Assembly (NCBI RefSeq): GCF_008831285.2
Contig: NC_045142.1
Span: forward strand, 12,850,716-12,914,715
Origin: Nymphaea colorata
Taxonomy: Eukaryota > Streptophyta > Magnoliopsida > Nymphaeales > Nymphaeaceae
DNA length: 64,000 nt
Direction of reading: 5' to 3'
The translations under genes and the position numbers were made by a program. Positions within the stretch are counted from its first letter, which is position 1; the number at the start of each line of letters is the position of its first letter. Shown here in pieces: positions 53,651-63,262 of the stretch. The notes below the pieces were generated by a model. That model saw nothing but the letters and a program-made list of their open reading frames with translations, did no database searches and was not told where the DNA came from.

Positions 53651-54481
53651 TGGTTGGAGGGAAATGAGTGAAAAGGAAAAGGGAAGGAAAGGAAAGGAAA
53701 ACTCTCTTTGTTTACAATCCTCGAAAAATGGAGAGATTTGGATGGAAAGGAAAGAATTATCTCCAAAAGACTCGTGTGCCCAACTGCCCGTCTCTCGTTT
53801 GTCTAGTTGGAGCAGTCACTACTTCTATCTTCGGTGTCTTATTGGCCATCAATATAATTTGGCTCCAACGGAAGCCTCTTGATGGTCATTGAGACAGTAG
53901 GGGCTCTTGACAGCCAGACGTAGGCCACATGGTGAGGGCATAACTGCTGCCTCGATGAGGCACAGTTTACAGTTGATGGCAGATAACATTTAGAGCTTAT
54001 TTTGTGAATTTAATAAAAAAGTTCTATTGCCCATTCAATGTTGATTAAATTTTGGTTGCACATTATTTGTTGAACACAAGTATATTTCTTTAGTATGATA
54101 AAATGCAATGACCAAGGCTCTTGACAATTGTCATGAGTAGTTAGCTGCGGACCTTACAACGAATCATTATATTATGCTTCATATGAATCACTATATTACG
54201 CTTCACACCCAATAAATTTGTGATCCTCTTGTGTTAATTTTTTATTATTTTTAATTTTTTGACATTTATTTTTTTTATAACATTTTTATGTATATTTACA
54301 TCATTTTTAAATTTTACTAATTTTTAATTTTATTTGATTTTTGTAAAAATACATTTAATCATATTTACTATTATAGATTGAAATGTGGCGTGTATGTATG
54401 GTTCCTTTTTTACTGAATAAGGTCATGTAATCAAATAAAAAAATACTTTATTTAGATAATAAGTTCTCGACTATTAGCAAT
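53651..54481. other. Purine-rich sequence, possible left arm of an outer TIR insertion
   Basis: The pol fragment stops at about 53650, where 'cgtttggttggagggaaa' and GGAAAGG repeats begin. A similar purine-rich sequence in inverted orientation ends at about 60250, next to the protease fragment. The two could be the ends of one inserted TIR element into which the MULE later jumped. The part at 53900-54480 is unassigned. The ends are low-complexity, so the assignment is weak. Confidence 0.35.
54473..54481. repeat. 9-bp target duplication of the MULE, left
   Basis: ATTAGCAAT, repeated exactly at 60106-60114. Confidence 0.8.
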
Positions 54482-54732
54482 TAGGGATGTCAACGGATCG
54501 GATTTGGATCGGATATACTCTATATCATATCCGACTTTTCGGATATACATATTTTCGGATTCGAATTCGGATGAAAAAAAATCTAAAAAATATCCGAATC
54601 CGATTTTTAAAACCTTATCCGAATCCGACTTTTAAATCAAAATCTGGTTCCTTATCCGAATCCGAATCCGACTTTTAAATCAAAATCTGGTTCCGAATCC
54701 GAATCCGCCTTTAAAAATCCAAAATCCAATTA

Positions 54733-54890
54733 AAATCCGAATCCGACTTTTTATTTCAATATCCGATTTCAATCCGAATCCGACTTTTTATTTCATTATC
54801 CGATTTCAATCCGAATCCGACTTTTTATTTCATTATCCGATTTCAATCCGAATCCGACTTTTTATTTCATTATCCGATTTCAATCCGAAT
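54733..54890. repeat. 37-bp subterminal tandem repeat, about 4 copies
   Basis: The unit starts AATCCGAATCCGACTTTTTA and continues through ATTTCATTATCCGATTTC. It is repeated about four times in direct order inside the left end region of the MULE. Only the first copy shows a base change (CAAT for CATT). Confidence 0.85.
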
Positions 54891-55253
54891 CCAAATATTT
54901 TATTTAAAGATCCCATTCTGATCTAAAGACTTTCAAATTTGACATCCAAAACTAACTTTTAAATTGCTAAAAAAATTCATTCCACCACTTCTTGTTTCTC
55001 ACAGCTCAAGAAAGGGCCCACAAGGTAATATCTAAGACATTGTTACTACAATAGCTGCACATTGTGCCTGCCTAACAAAGTATCATATATTTTTTTACCA
55101 AGCGCCTCCATGGACGTTAATTACCAATGTTTTTTTAAAAACAAAACAGAAAACAAAAAAACGCCCAAAGCATAAAGGGCGACGAGCAAGACTGCCTAAT
55201 AAGTTTCCACTAAATATCTAGGCATCTGCAAAAAACTATACAGTTTGAAGCTT

Positions 55254-55445
55254 TCAACGCCTCAATTCTTGTACTTCATAATCATGAAAGTTAGTGAGTC
55301 TTCCGGCACTTGAGGTTATCAATGAAACTTGATGGAATCTCTCTGGCTGATATATACACTTGAATTTGGTTTTCGTAGATATGTCAACTTCTATATTGTT
55401 AGCTAAGAAGGAACTAGAAGCATTGGCACCTGATGTTGGAGAATC
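55254..55445 (-). pseudogene. Captured terminal exon of an unrecognised gene
   Basis: Minus strand: a likely acceptor (tttttatatgcag) is followed by an open segment containing MDSPTSGANASSSF and FHQVSLITSSAGRLTNFHDY, ending at a stop after QELRR. The residue mix is coding-like, but I recognise no family. It lies inside the MULE and probably came from a host gene. Confidence 0.4.
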
Positions 55446-56911
55446 CATAATCTGCATATAAAAAATAGAAAACTTTAACTAAACCATTAAAAACAGAAAG
55501 CTGGTTAATTTTCGGAAAGCGAAAACAAGAACTATCAAAAGCACATTGGAAACATTCGAAAGCAAAAAAGGGGAAGAAAAAGGAGAAGGGAAAAAAAAAT
55601 GGTGGTCGGTATTGAAAAGTGGAAATAAAAATAAAGTGCATAATAGACATTGAAAATGCCAACTTGCTACTTAAGTATAAGAGAGCCCAATACCGACAAA
55701 TTTTTAGGTGCTACAAAGAATACAGAAATAACATAGAAAACATCAACTTTGCCTTTACCATTGTATTTTCCTTATAGAATATCAGCAATAAGTTTGAAGT
55801 TTAAGAGCACAGCATAATTACCAGAAATCTTTTCAAGTTCTCATGCAGAGAAGAAAAGTAACACCCAAAACCATAAAATTAGCACTAAGGAAAGTCTTCC
55901 TGTGCACAGAACTATCTGCTAAAGATTGATAGCATCCTGGCAGCAGCTGCACAAGCACCGGAGAAAAGCAAATGCCAAAACAACTATTTGAAACTACAAA
56001 ACCATACCAACAAGTGCAGCCAACCAGAAGCAGGCACATGCATAAAAAAAGAAAGTGACATGTCAGAAGTGACTCCTGCTATGGCAGATAGGAGAAAATG
56101 TGGAACTATGGAAACTGCATATATGATTGCACTTTACTTCTAACTCTGAAAATGAGGAAATATGCGAGCATGGGAAAGCATCATTTAGGTGTTTTGGTTA
56201 CTAATATGTGCCAGCTACTTGGAAAGTAAGTTCCATCCATTGGGATCCCACATCATCATCCACTACCTTGCTTAAACCAAAATCAGTCACTTTTCAATAC
56301 CCACAAACCATTATACTGAACGTGCGTCTTTCAAGAAAATTAAATCATATATTCGTGAAAAGGAACAAAACACACAAACCAGAAATGTCCAGCTTCTTGG
56401 CATTATTCTTTCATGTCTTCCAGAGGGTGGGGGTGGGGGAGAGGGGCGAGAGAGAGAGAGAGAGTGGGAACCAAATCTGATACATTATTCTGTATTAATC
56501 GTATATATGGTTTTTTTTACCAACAATATCAACTTTTTTCAAACAGATCTCTTTACATTAGCAAGATTCAGCCAAGAGGTTACATGAGCTAAGAAAAGCA
56601 AATGCAGGCCAAGAAGACCTACGAAACAGAGATAAGACTTTCATAGTTCTAGCTACTACGGTATTGCAGCAGAAGAAGAGCACAAAAAGGTCACAAAGTG
56701 GAACTTGTTATCCCAAATATGCAAGGATTACTTGTTTAAACTTTTAGAGTAACAAGAACATGTAAATGATCAGCTGAAGTTGCCCCATAACAGCAAAACA
56801 CAACTTATGTCAGAAAAGAAATGAACAAGCAAGCTTGACAAAAGGCTGGCATTTAGGCCACAAGCATGACAGTCATCTCAACTTCTCAACGTTGTTGACA
56901 AGATAATAAAC

Positions 56912-57216
56912 ATGTTACTTCATCATCAGCGCCAGCGAGTGGTAGAACATCACCAGACATCATTACAAGTTCAACCGGCACCACTAACGTGCAAAAGCAA
57001 GGAGAAACTAGTGAAGTCGGAGCTTCTTTTGTGGAGATTACAGGTGACATCCAGACAGGAATTCAAGAACAACCCATCGAGGGAGGGCCGGGAGCTGCTG
57101 GTATGGAAGATACGGAAACAACCCTAATGCAGGGTAAGTTAAAACAAACTGCACAAGTTCAAAGAGAAAGATTTGAAGCGTGGGATGAAGCTTATAGACT
57201 TGAAAGCCACCTGTAA
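56912..57216 (+). pseudogene. Captured exon of an unrecognised gene with splice donor
   Basis: The plus-strand frame through QGETSEVGASFVEITGDIQT is open and rich in Gly, Glu and Gln. A strong donor, GCAGG/GTAAGT, lies at 57133/57134. The frame continues beyond it through RERFEAWDEAYRLE to a stop at 57216. I do not recognise the parent gene. The donor suggests a piece of genomic, intron-containing DNA was taken up rather than cDNA. Confidence 0.4.
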
Positions 57217-57247
57217 GTAAGGAAGGTGGCCGATTGAAAGAACCTTC

Positions 57248-57545
57248 TTACGCAGTAAGAGTGTATGCTCTTGCCCTGTCGAAGAGCTGAAGCTTCACCA
57301 AAAACAGGCAAAAATGAAACCAAAGTTGAAGAGTTTGGTTAAGGCCTGCCTGTTGCATTTCCAGAACCAAACAGATCACATCATCATATAGCCCATGAAG
57401 AGCACAACCTGCAGCCATGGAGTTCCAAGCAACCACATCCCTCTGCGGCATCTTCTCAGACACTTGGTATGCACTGTCCAAGCAACCACATTTGCTATAC
57501 ATATCATGATATCAATCAGTGCAGTTGCAACAAATACGTCGTTCA
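57248..57545 (-). pseudogene. Captured pentatricopeptide-repeat (PPR) gene fragment
   Basis: Minus strand: FVATALID, then after a small insertion MYSKCGCLDSAYQ, EKMPQRDVVAWNSM and AGCALHGLYDDVICL. This is the typical wording of plant PLS-class PPR proteins, which act in organelle RNA editing and processing. Only about two repeats are present and frameshifts interrupt both sides. It lies within the MULE and reads opposite to the neighbouring captured exon. Confidence 0.8.
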
Positions 57546-57678
57546 TTTGTAATCAAATAAAACCAAAGTGCATCATCTTCCGACTTCAAACAAACATCTC
57601 GACTAGAAGAAAAAATGCCACAAGCAAACACATCAAAACCAGAGGCAAGAAAAAGCTTCAGAGCATTACCTTAGTGAG

Positions 57679-57850
57679 TTGGCGATGATAAGGGCGAGCA
57701 CTTTTCAGGACGAAAAGGTCGAGTCTCCTCCCTTTTGGTACTGCACCGGTTACACGGTGGACAACAACTTCTACCACAACCTACGCCGTGCGTTCGCCTC
57801 CCTGCCCCTGGAAGCCAACGTTTCTTCGAATCTTTGGTGCAGGGAAGGAA
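57679..57850 (+). pseudogene. GC-rich captured fragment, possibly a Gnk2/DUF26-like piece
   Basis: The plus-strand frame reads YCTGYTVDNNFYHNLRRAFA and then SLPLEANVS. The spacing C..(N)YT..s.F..NL...l.sLP resembles the start of a Gnk2 (DUF26) domain, as in cysteine-rich receptor-like kinases and secreted antifungal proteins. The segment is clearly more GC-rich than the AT-rich DNA around it. The similarity is short and the remaining cysteines of the domain are absent, so this is tentative. Confidence 0.3.
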
Positions 57851-58059
57851 CGGTGCAGGGAACGTCAAGCATTCTTCTTTTTTTGTTTCCTTTTCCTTTT
57901 TTGTTTTTCTGTTGAGCCGTAGGGAAGAAGAAACGGGACCAATCATCTTCAATAACATTCATTTAACAACCAATAAAAACGATTGCTTTTACAAGCAAAC
58001 AAAATGGGCGGGAAGCTTTATTTTCATTTTAAATTTGATCAACTTAAATTGAACTTAAA

Positions 58060-58200
58060 GGAAAAACTATGGTTTTTTAATTTCGTCCAACCTATAGCTA
58101 GTTGAAAATTGTAATATAAGTAATTTAAAAAACTATGGTTTTTTAATTTCGTCCAATCTAAAGAAAGTTGAAAATTTCAGAACAACATATATTATATAAG
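58060..58200. repeat. Local duplication in the MULE interior
   Basis: 'aaactatggttttttaattt' followed by 'cgtccaa(c/t)ct' occurs twice, about 68 bp apart, with the following 'agttgaaaat' also repeated. Confidence 0.7.
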
Positions 58201-60105
58201 TAATTTAATAATATGACATTCTAATTGGACTCAGGTGTGAGTCGGAGCCGCACCCATGTTCGGTGCGTACCTGACTTGATGCGACGCAAGTGCGACATTA
58301 AAATAAAAGAGTTCGGGTGATTCACAGCTAAAAAAAAATTTAAAACTCTGACAACAAAACAACTTCTAAGTATATAGTATATAAAAAAGCTATTATTTGA
58401 TATATTAGATAATTTATTAAATCGAACAATTTGTTATTTTGCTACTAGTTAAAGTTTTTATTTTCAAATTTGTGAATTATGTGTTATATATCAAACACCT
58501 AGGACATAGGTGCCTTTATGCAAGTGGAGAAGCTTTCAACTAAAATGAATATCATAATGCGTTTAAGATTTTCCATCAACTTTTTTTATTTTATGAGTTT
58601 AGCAGTTTAGCAGTTTGTTTGCTATCAACATTTTTTTTCATAAGTGACATACATGCCAATAGTTTTTCTTGACACCTTTACTTTCTTAAATATATAATAT
58701 AGCTATACTTGAAACCAATTTGACGTAACAGTCCATTAAAACTTATAGCTTTAAAAAGTGTTTTTTTCATATTTTAAAAAATCTCACTTTTTTGAATTTT
58801 TTGATTGAAGTTTTCTTTATTATTTTTAATTAAATAAATATATTATTTAAGATTTCCTGCTAAGAAGAAGCTTTCATGCTTTCGTTATAAAAATTGTGAA
58901 CATTGATCATTAATTGGTTTATTTGTAACTAATAACATATTTTAAATTGAGTAAACTATTATTTCATGATGATCAGTTGATCACTTATTGTCAATTATTA
59001 AATCGTGAGACCCATATTATTTATCATTAAAAATATTATTTAATGATTTTTTCTCATTTTATTGAGTTAATTAAAATAATTTATGTTACACCCATAAAAA
59101 AAGTGTTTAATAATATAAAATAATTTATTAATCCTCTTACCTTTATTACTATAATTATTCTTTACATAAACTTTTATAATTACTCCAATGATATGTAAGA
59201 TAGTTTATTAAATCGAACAATGTGTTGTTTTCTTAATAGTTAGAGGCTTTTGTTTTTAAATTTGTGAATTATGTGTTATATATGAAATATCTAAGACTTT
59301 TGGATATATTATATGATTATACAAAATGATTTACTTGATTAATTGAATAAATAATTTTTAATTTCATAAATTAAAACTTTTTTATGAGTTCAAGACTTTT
59401 TTCATATTAAACATTTCTATTTGTGATTAATTTTTCATATTTTTTAAAATACTAATTTTATTGAAATTTTCTTATAGAAGTTTTTATTATTATTATTATT
59501 AATTAAATAAATACATTATTTAAGATATCCTGTTTAGTTGATGTCTTAACTATAATAGTTTGCTTGTTTACACAAAAACGTTTAATTAAATATAATATTA
59601 ATTATTATTTTATTTGTTTTATATGATATAGTTTTGAATAGTTAAGTTAAATGGTATAAATAGTTTATATGCAACTTCGTAAAAACAATCCGTTATTAAT
59701 CACATTATACCTTCATATACAGTTTATATTATTTTTATATCACAACTTTAAGTTAGTGCATTTGGTTAGACCTTTTGCCTAACCATCTCTACTTCAAAAC
59801 GTGGGGTCACCAACTTGCATGTTTCGGATTCGGATATCATATCACGGTTTCGGATTCGGATATACTTGTTAAGATGGTTAAGTGTCTAATCGGATATTTA
59901 CTTAAAACCGAATCTGTATCCGATTGGATAAGATAGTTCAATATCCGGATATTTACTTAAATCCAAATTCGTATCCGTATCCGATCGGATGTTACTTCTT
60001 AAATCCGAATCCGATCCGATTTCTCAATCGGATGTCAAATTACTAACCATATACGATTTTTTACAAGCGATTCGGATCAGATATATCCGATCTGTTGACA
60101 TCCCT

Positions 60106-60114
60106 ATTAGCAAT
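60106..60114. repeat. 9-bp target duplication of the MULE, right
   Basis: ATTAGCAAT, identical to 54473-54481. Confidence 0.8.
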
Positions 60115-60250
60115 ATTATTCTAAAATAACATAAATTCTGTTCTTTCATTTCTTTTCTATCCAAACAAATTTTATAATCACACATTTCCTTCCCTTTCCT
60201 TCTTCATTCATTTCCTAGCTTTCCTTTTCTTTTCTTTTCATCCTTCCATT
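60115..60250. other. Pyrimidine-rich sequence, possible right arm of the outer insertion
   Basis: The plus strand is CCTTTCC/TTTTCTT-rich and contains 'tatccaaacaaa', the inverse of the 'gtttggttgga' wording at 53650. It separates the MULE from the gypsy protease fragment. See the left arm at 53651. Confidence 0.3.
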
Positions 60251-61560
60251 TTCTTTCCTTTCCGTTGGGCTCCCTCCATTGCAAGTGGGTTCAACTCTAC
60301 TATTGTTCTTGTGTTTCTACTACCTTTTTGATATTTACCCTTTGCAAAGTATGGAATCCTCATAACCAACCAGCACCTTAAACACTGCTGCTCCACTATT
60401 GTGCATTCACAAGATTTTGTCATATGCTCATTATAAAATTGTGTGTGGAGTCTCTGTTCACTAATATATTCACAGTACGTCCGTTAAATTTACCTTCCAC
60501 TCACATCACCTAAAGAGCTTCATCCCCTACCAACGCGTGAAACGAAATTTCTGGCATGGTGCCCTGTTTTGTCCATTCCTGCCTGCTCCTCTCCTTCTTC
60601 AACCATCACTTATCCTTCTTGTAATTCTCTAGTAGTCTCTTCCACTAAATACATGTGGGGATTTTTGGATGCATAACCTGAAGACCACCTCTCATCACAT
60701 TGAAAGCACAGTCTCTTCCCTCACCTCTCCCTAATCTGATTCAGGCTTAGTCTCTTTACTAAAATTTGTTTCTTTGTTATCTCCCTGTTCATATTCAATG
60801 GTTTCCATGAAGAAGGTCTAGCAGGACGACCCTCTCTTTATAGCACATCTAGCCTCTCACCCTTTTCTTCAGCAACCCTAGCATACTCAAGGCTTCCAGC
60901 AATGGTTGAGGTTTGTTTGCCTGCACATCAACTCTGGTCTCATCCTTTAATCATCCTATAAAGGCACCAAACAGAGCTTCCATGGGCCACCCATAGATTA
61001 TGATGCTCTTTTCCTCAAATTCGGCTTGGTATTCTATCGCAGCGCCCTTCTGGTGAATTTTGATAGCTTGATGTTGTAATCTAAGTAGGCTGATGGACAA
61101 ACTGCATGGTTAAAGTACATACAAATTGAGGCCATGTCGGTTTCCCCTACTGCACATAAACCACTGGGACTATCTGATGGCTGCACCTTCCAAGTGCAAC
61201 ACTGCATGAGAGACCTGGTTCTCTGAAGGAACTCCTTGGCAATCGAAGCACTACTCAGCATAGAAGACCCAACTGAGTAGCCGGAGAGACTGGTGCGTCT
61301 CCCCCCATGTGGCTATGCTCCCCAGGGCTACTAGAAGAGTTCAACGTACCTGATCCTTCGTTCTCTAGAGATGCCACATTCAGCATATGAGTTCTCGTCG
61401 GGCCCTATTATGGGGTCATGGACTGGTCGCTCTTGCAATTTGATCTTCTTGCATAGTAGTGATGCTAGATTTTGCTGCTCATTGAGGACGACTACACCCG
61501 CAGATCGAAGTCTGAGAAACGTCACCCCATCTCGCTGAAACTGCGGTCAATGTCTTGATT
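60250..61560 (-). pseudogene. gypsy gag and protease remnant
   Basis: Minus strand, in element order: a gag N-terminal region at about 61525-61330. Then a gag segment near 61030-60900 reads YQAEFEEKSIIIYGWPMEAL and GLFGAF-like text, then LKDETRVDVQANKPQPLLEA. This matches the capsid region of plant gypsy gag (..F..GLK.EIR.DV...P.tL.eA). Near 60430-60500 the protease active site reads NILVNRDSTHNFI, with DST as the catalytic triplet. Stops break all frames. The next pol motif (VLLGIQ) is found 6.6 kb away at 53620, showing that the element was split by insertion within or just after the protease. Confidence 0.75.
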
Positions 61561-61579
61561 AAATTTTACCATTACATAT

Positions 61580-61696
61580 GTAGTTGACCTATTGAGTCCC
61601 CTCCCAGTTACAACCTGGAGCCCTAATGACCCAAACTCTTATTCCTGTATGCTTAAGTTTACTAGCTCTGCTAACATTTGTATATGCTACCAATTA
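61580..61696 (-). repeat. 5' LTR remnant of the minus-strand gypsy element
   Basis: About 115 bp match the start of the 3' LTR at 50678, from GGTAGCATATACAAATG to AACTGGGAGGG. The similarity then stops, so the rest of this LTR is deleted or replaced. Confidence 0.6.
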
Positions 61697-62153
61697 GGCA
61701 AGCAACTTCCCAAGCAGCTATATCTGTGGGATGCCCTCTAATGTATGGATAAGGCTCGATGAAGCTCTCAACTTGATAAACCAGCCTAAGGCTGTCCTTA
61801 GAAGTTATTCACTAGCATGCTTATGCCAACATAAATCAATTAAAAGCAAACAACAAGAAGTGCATCAATAGGCTAGTGAAAAACATTACCAAGTATGGGT
61901 CTTACCATTCTATGAATATCTTCTTATGAAGCGAACTAACTTCAATTTTCCTTTATGTGTCAATATGTGTGTGTTTGTAGGGAGATTGAATCCTAATGGC
62001 TCATAGGGATTCCATCTTCCTAATGGCTCATAGGGATTCCATCTATTTACAGTCATTCGATTATATCCGTCGGGTCTCATGCACATACCTCGATGCATTC
62101 ATCCGAGTGCGTGCATAAGAGACCGGATTCCTGTGACTAGCCAGATGAAACCA
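61697..62153. other. Spacer between two retroelements, with a 27-bp tandem repeat
   Basis: No gene is visible. The 27-bp unit starting CCTAATGGCTCATAGGGATT occurs twice in tandem (61992-62018 and 62019-62045) with one mismatch at the end. Confidence 0.6.
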
Positions 62154-63097
62154 TGTTTTGGTAGAACGTGGTTGCTCTTATAGTCTGTTCAGCCGACATA
62201 GCATCGGCTACTGTTGGTTGTCTTGTCCATGCAGATGAACCACAGTTGTTTGATATTAAAAGGAAATGGGTCGGTATCAGGTCCATGTTTGATGCTGCCT
62301 CACAAGGTGAAGCGGTGCCTCCCCTTTGCCATCAGCAATCACTACCATGCTCTGCTTGTGGGCGAATTGTGGAACACGATCTGCTGACAAGCATAATACA
62401 TTGGCAGCCTACCAATAGCGAAGGGAAAGTGGGTCATCTACTTTTCGTTTTATTTATATGAAGAGGGGAGACAACCGCTCTGCTCATCTGCAGCCGTCAG
62501 CCATTAAGGGCAGCAGCAGCCTGCTGACAATGGTAGGAATGCAACCACCTCCCTCCTCATCATTTGAAGAAAAAAGAAAGGAGGAGGAGGCGTTTCACCT
62601 CCCCCGTGCTGTTGGTACGTTGCCGTTGCGCTCCAGTCACTGGTGGATTGTCTACTGGAGGACGGTAATAGCTTGCCATTGCAAGAGGCATCAATGTTCC
62701 CCTCTCATTGCTCCCCGTGAGGTAGCGCCGTGTGTCTACCAAATGCAAACTTTGTTAGAAGTTTTACTCTGCAGCAGAAGACTCCCTTTATGGATGCAGC
62801 AAGATCTCGAGCGTTCCCTGTGAAGAACAGCAAACAAGAGCAAGAGGAAGAGGAAGAGAAAGAAGACAAGTCAGTTTTTTCTTTTTGGGGTTTTCTTCCA
62901 AAGGGCTTCTCACGGATAATCATCTTGAGAGTTTGCTAGGAATTTAAAGCCCAGCCCTTTAGGTTTTCCCCAACCCTAGCTACGGTTACGTGGGAGATTC
63001 TTTAAGAGATATTGTAGGAGTACTTTTAGATGAAAATCTAGTAACTGCTTTGCAGTTACTAGATATTTGGATAGGGCTCAATGGCCACTATCCAACA
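62154..63097 (-). repeat. 3' LTR of a Ty1/copia element
   Basis: On the minus strand it starts TGTTGGATAGTGG directly after the PPT AAGTGGGAGA (63098-63107), the usual copia arrangement downstream of RNase H. The far end is tentatively set at 62154, where the minus strand reads CTACCAAAACA, giving TGTT..AACA ends and 944 bp. A TATA-like catataaataaaac sits near 62456. The 5' LTR lies outside the window, so the end cannot be checked. Confidence 0.5.
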
Positions 63098-63107
63098 TCT
63101 CCCACTT
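63098..63107 (-). promoter_or_regulatory. Polypurine tract of the copia element
   Basis: The minus strand reads AAGTGGGAGA immediately before the TGTTGG of the LTR, about 155 bp downstream of the pol stop codon. It is typical of Tnt1-like plant copia elements. Confidence 0.75.
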
Positions 63108-63262
63108 GGCCATGAGACCGCCAGTTTTCTTCCACTATATGTGGGTTTTCTTTTCTCAGTTTGTTACGTGGTTTTCCTTAATTGGCTTATCCAGCGTAAC
63201 CTAAACCTTTTCCGAGGTTTACAGCGAGGTTTTCCATTCAATGGTTTTTCCTTCGCAATCTT

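Larger units (their letters stand above)
54482..60105. mobile_element. Mutator-like element carrying host gene fragments (Pack-MULE-like), 5.6 kb
   Basis: The left end reads (T)AGGGATGTCAACGGATCGGA. The right end, reverse-complemented, reads AGGGATGTCAACAGATCGGA. The element is flanked by the perfect 9-bp duplication ATTAGCAAT. A duplication of 9 bp with long TIRs is the Mutator superfamily pattern. Both end regions (about 54483-54900 and 59830-60105) are packed with ATCCGA/TCGGAT words. No MURA-type transposase is visible, so it is non-autonomous. The centre (55250-57900) holds coding-like pieces in both orientations from apparently unrelated genes. The part at 58050-59800 is AT-rich and non-coding. 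It is nested inside the minus-strand gypsy element. Confidence 0.75.
50448..61696 (-). mobile_element. Decayed Ty3/gypsy retrotransposon with nested insertions
   Basis: Read on the minus strand, gag and the protease start lie at 60.3-61.5 kb. The rest of pol lies at 50.9-53.65 kb. About 6.6 kb of later insertions separates them. The outer ends share a sequence: at 50678 the minus strand starts TGATCGGCAGCATATACAAATG, and at 61696 it starts TAATTGGTAGCATATACAAATG. Both then continue with similar text for about 115 bp (aacttaagcat, gggtcattag). These are LTR remnants. The flanks are GGCAC (50443-50447) and GGCAA (61697-61701), a possible 5-bp duplication with one mismatch. Stops and shifts occur throughout, so the element is old. 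Confidence 0.7.
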
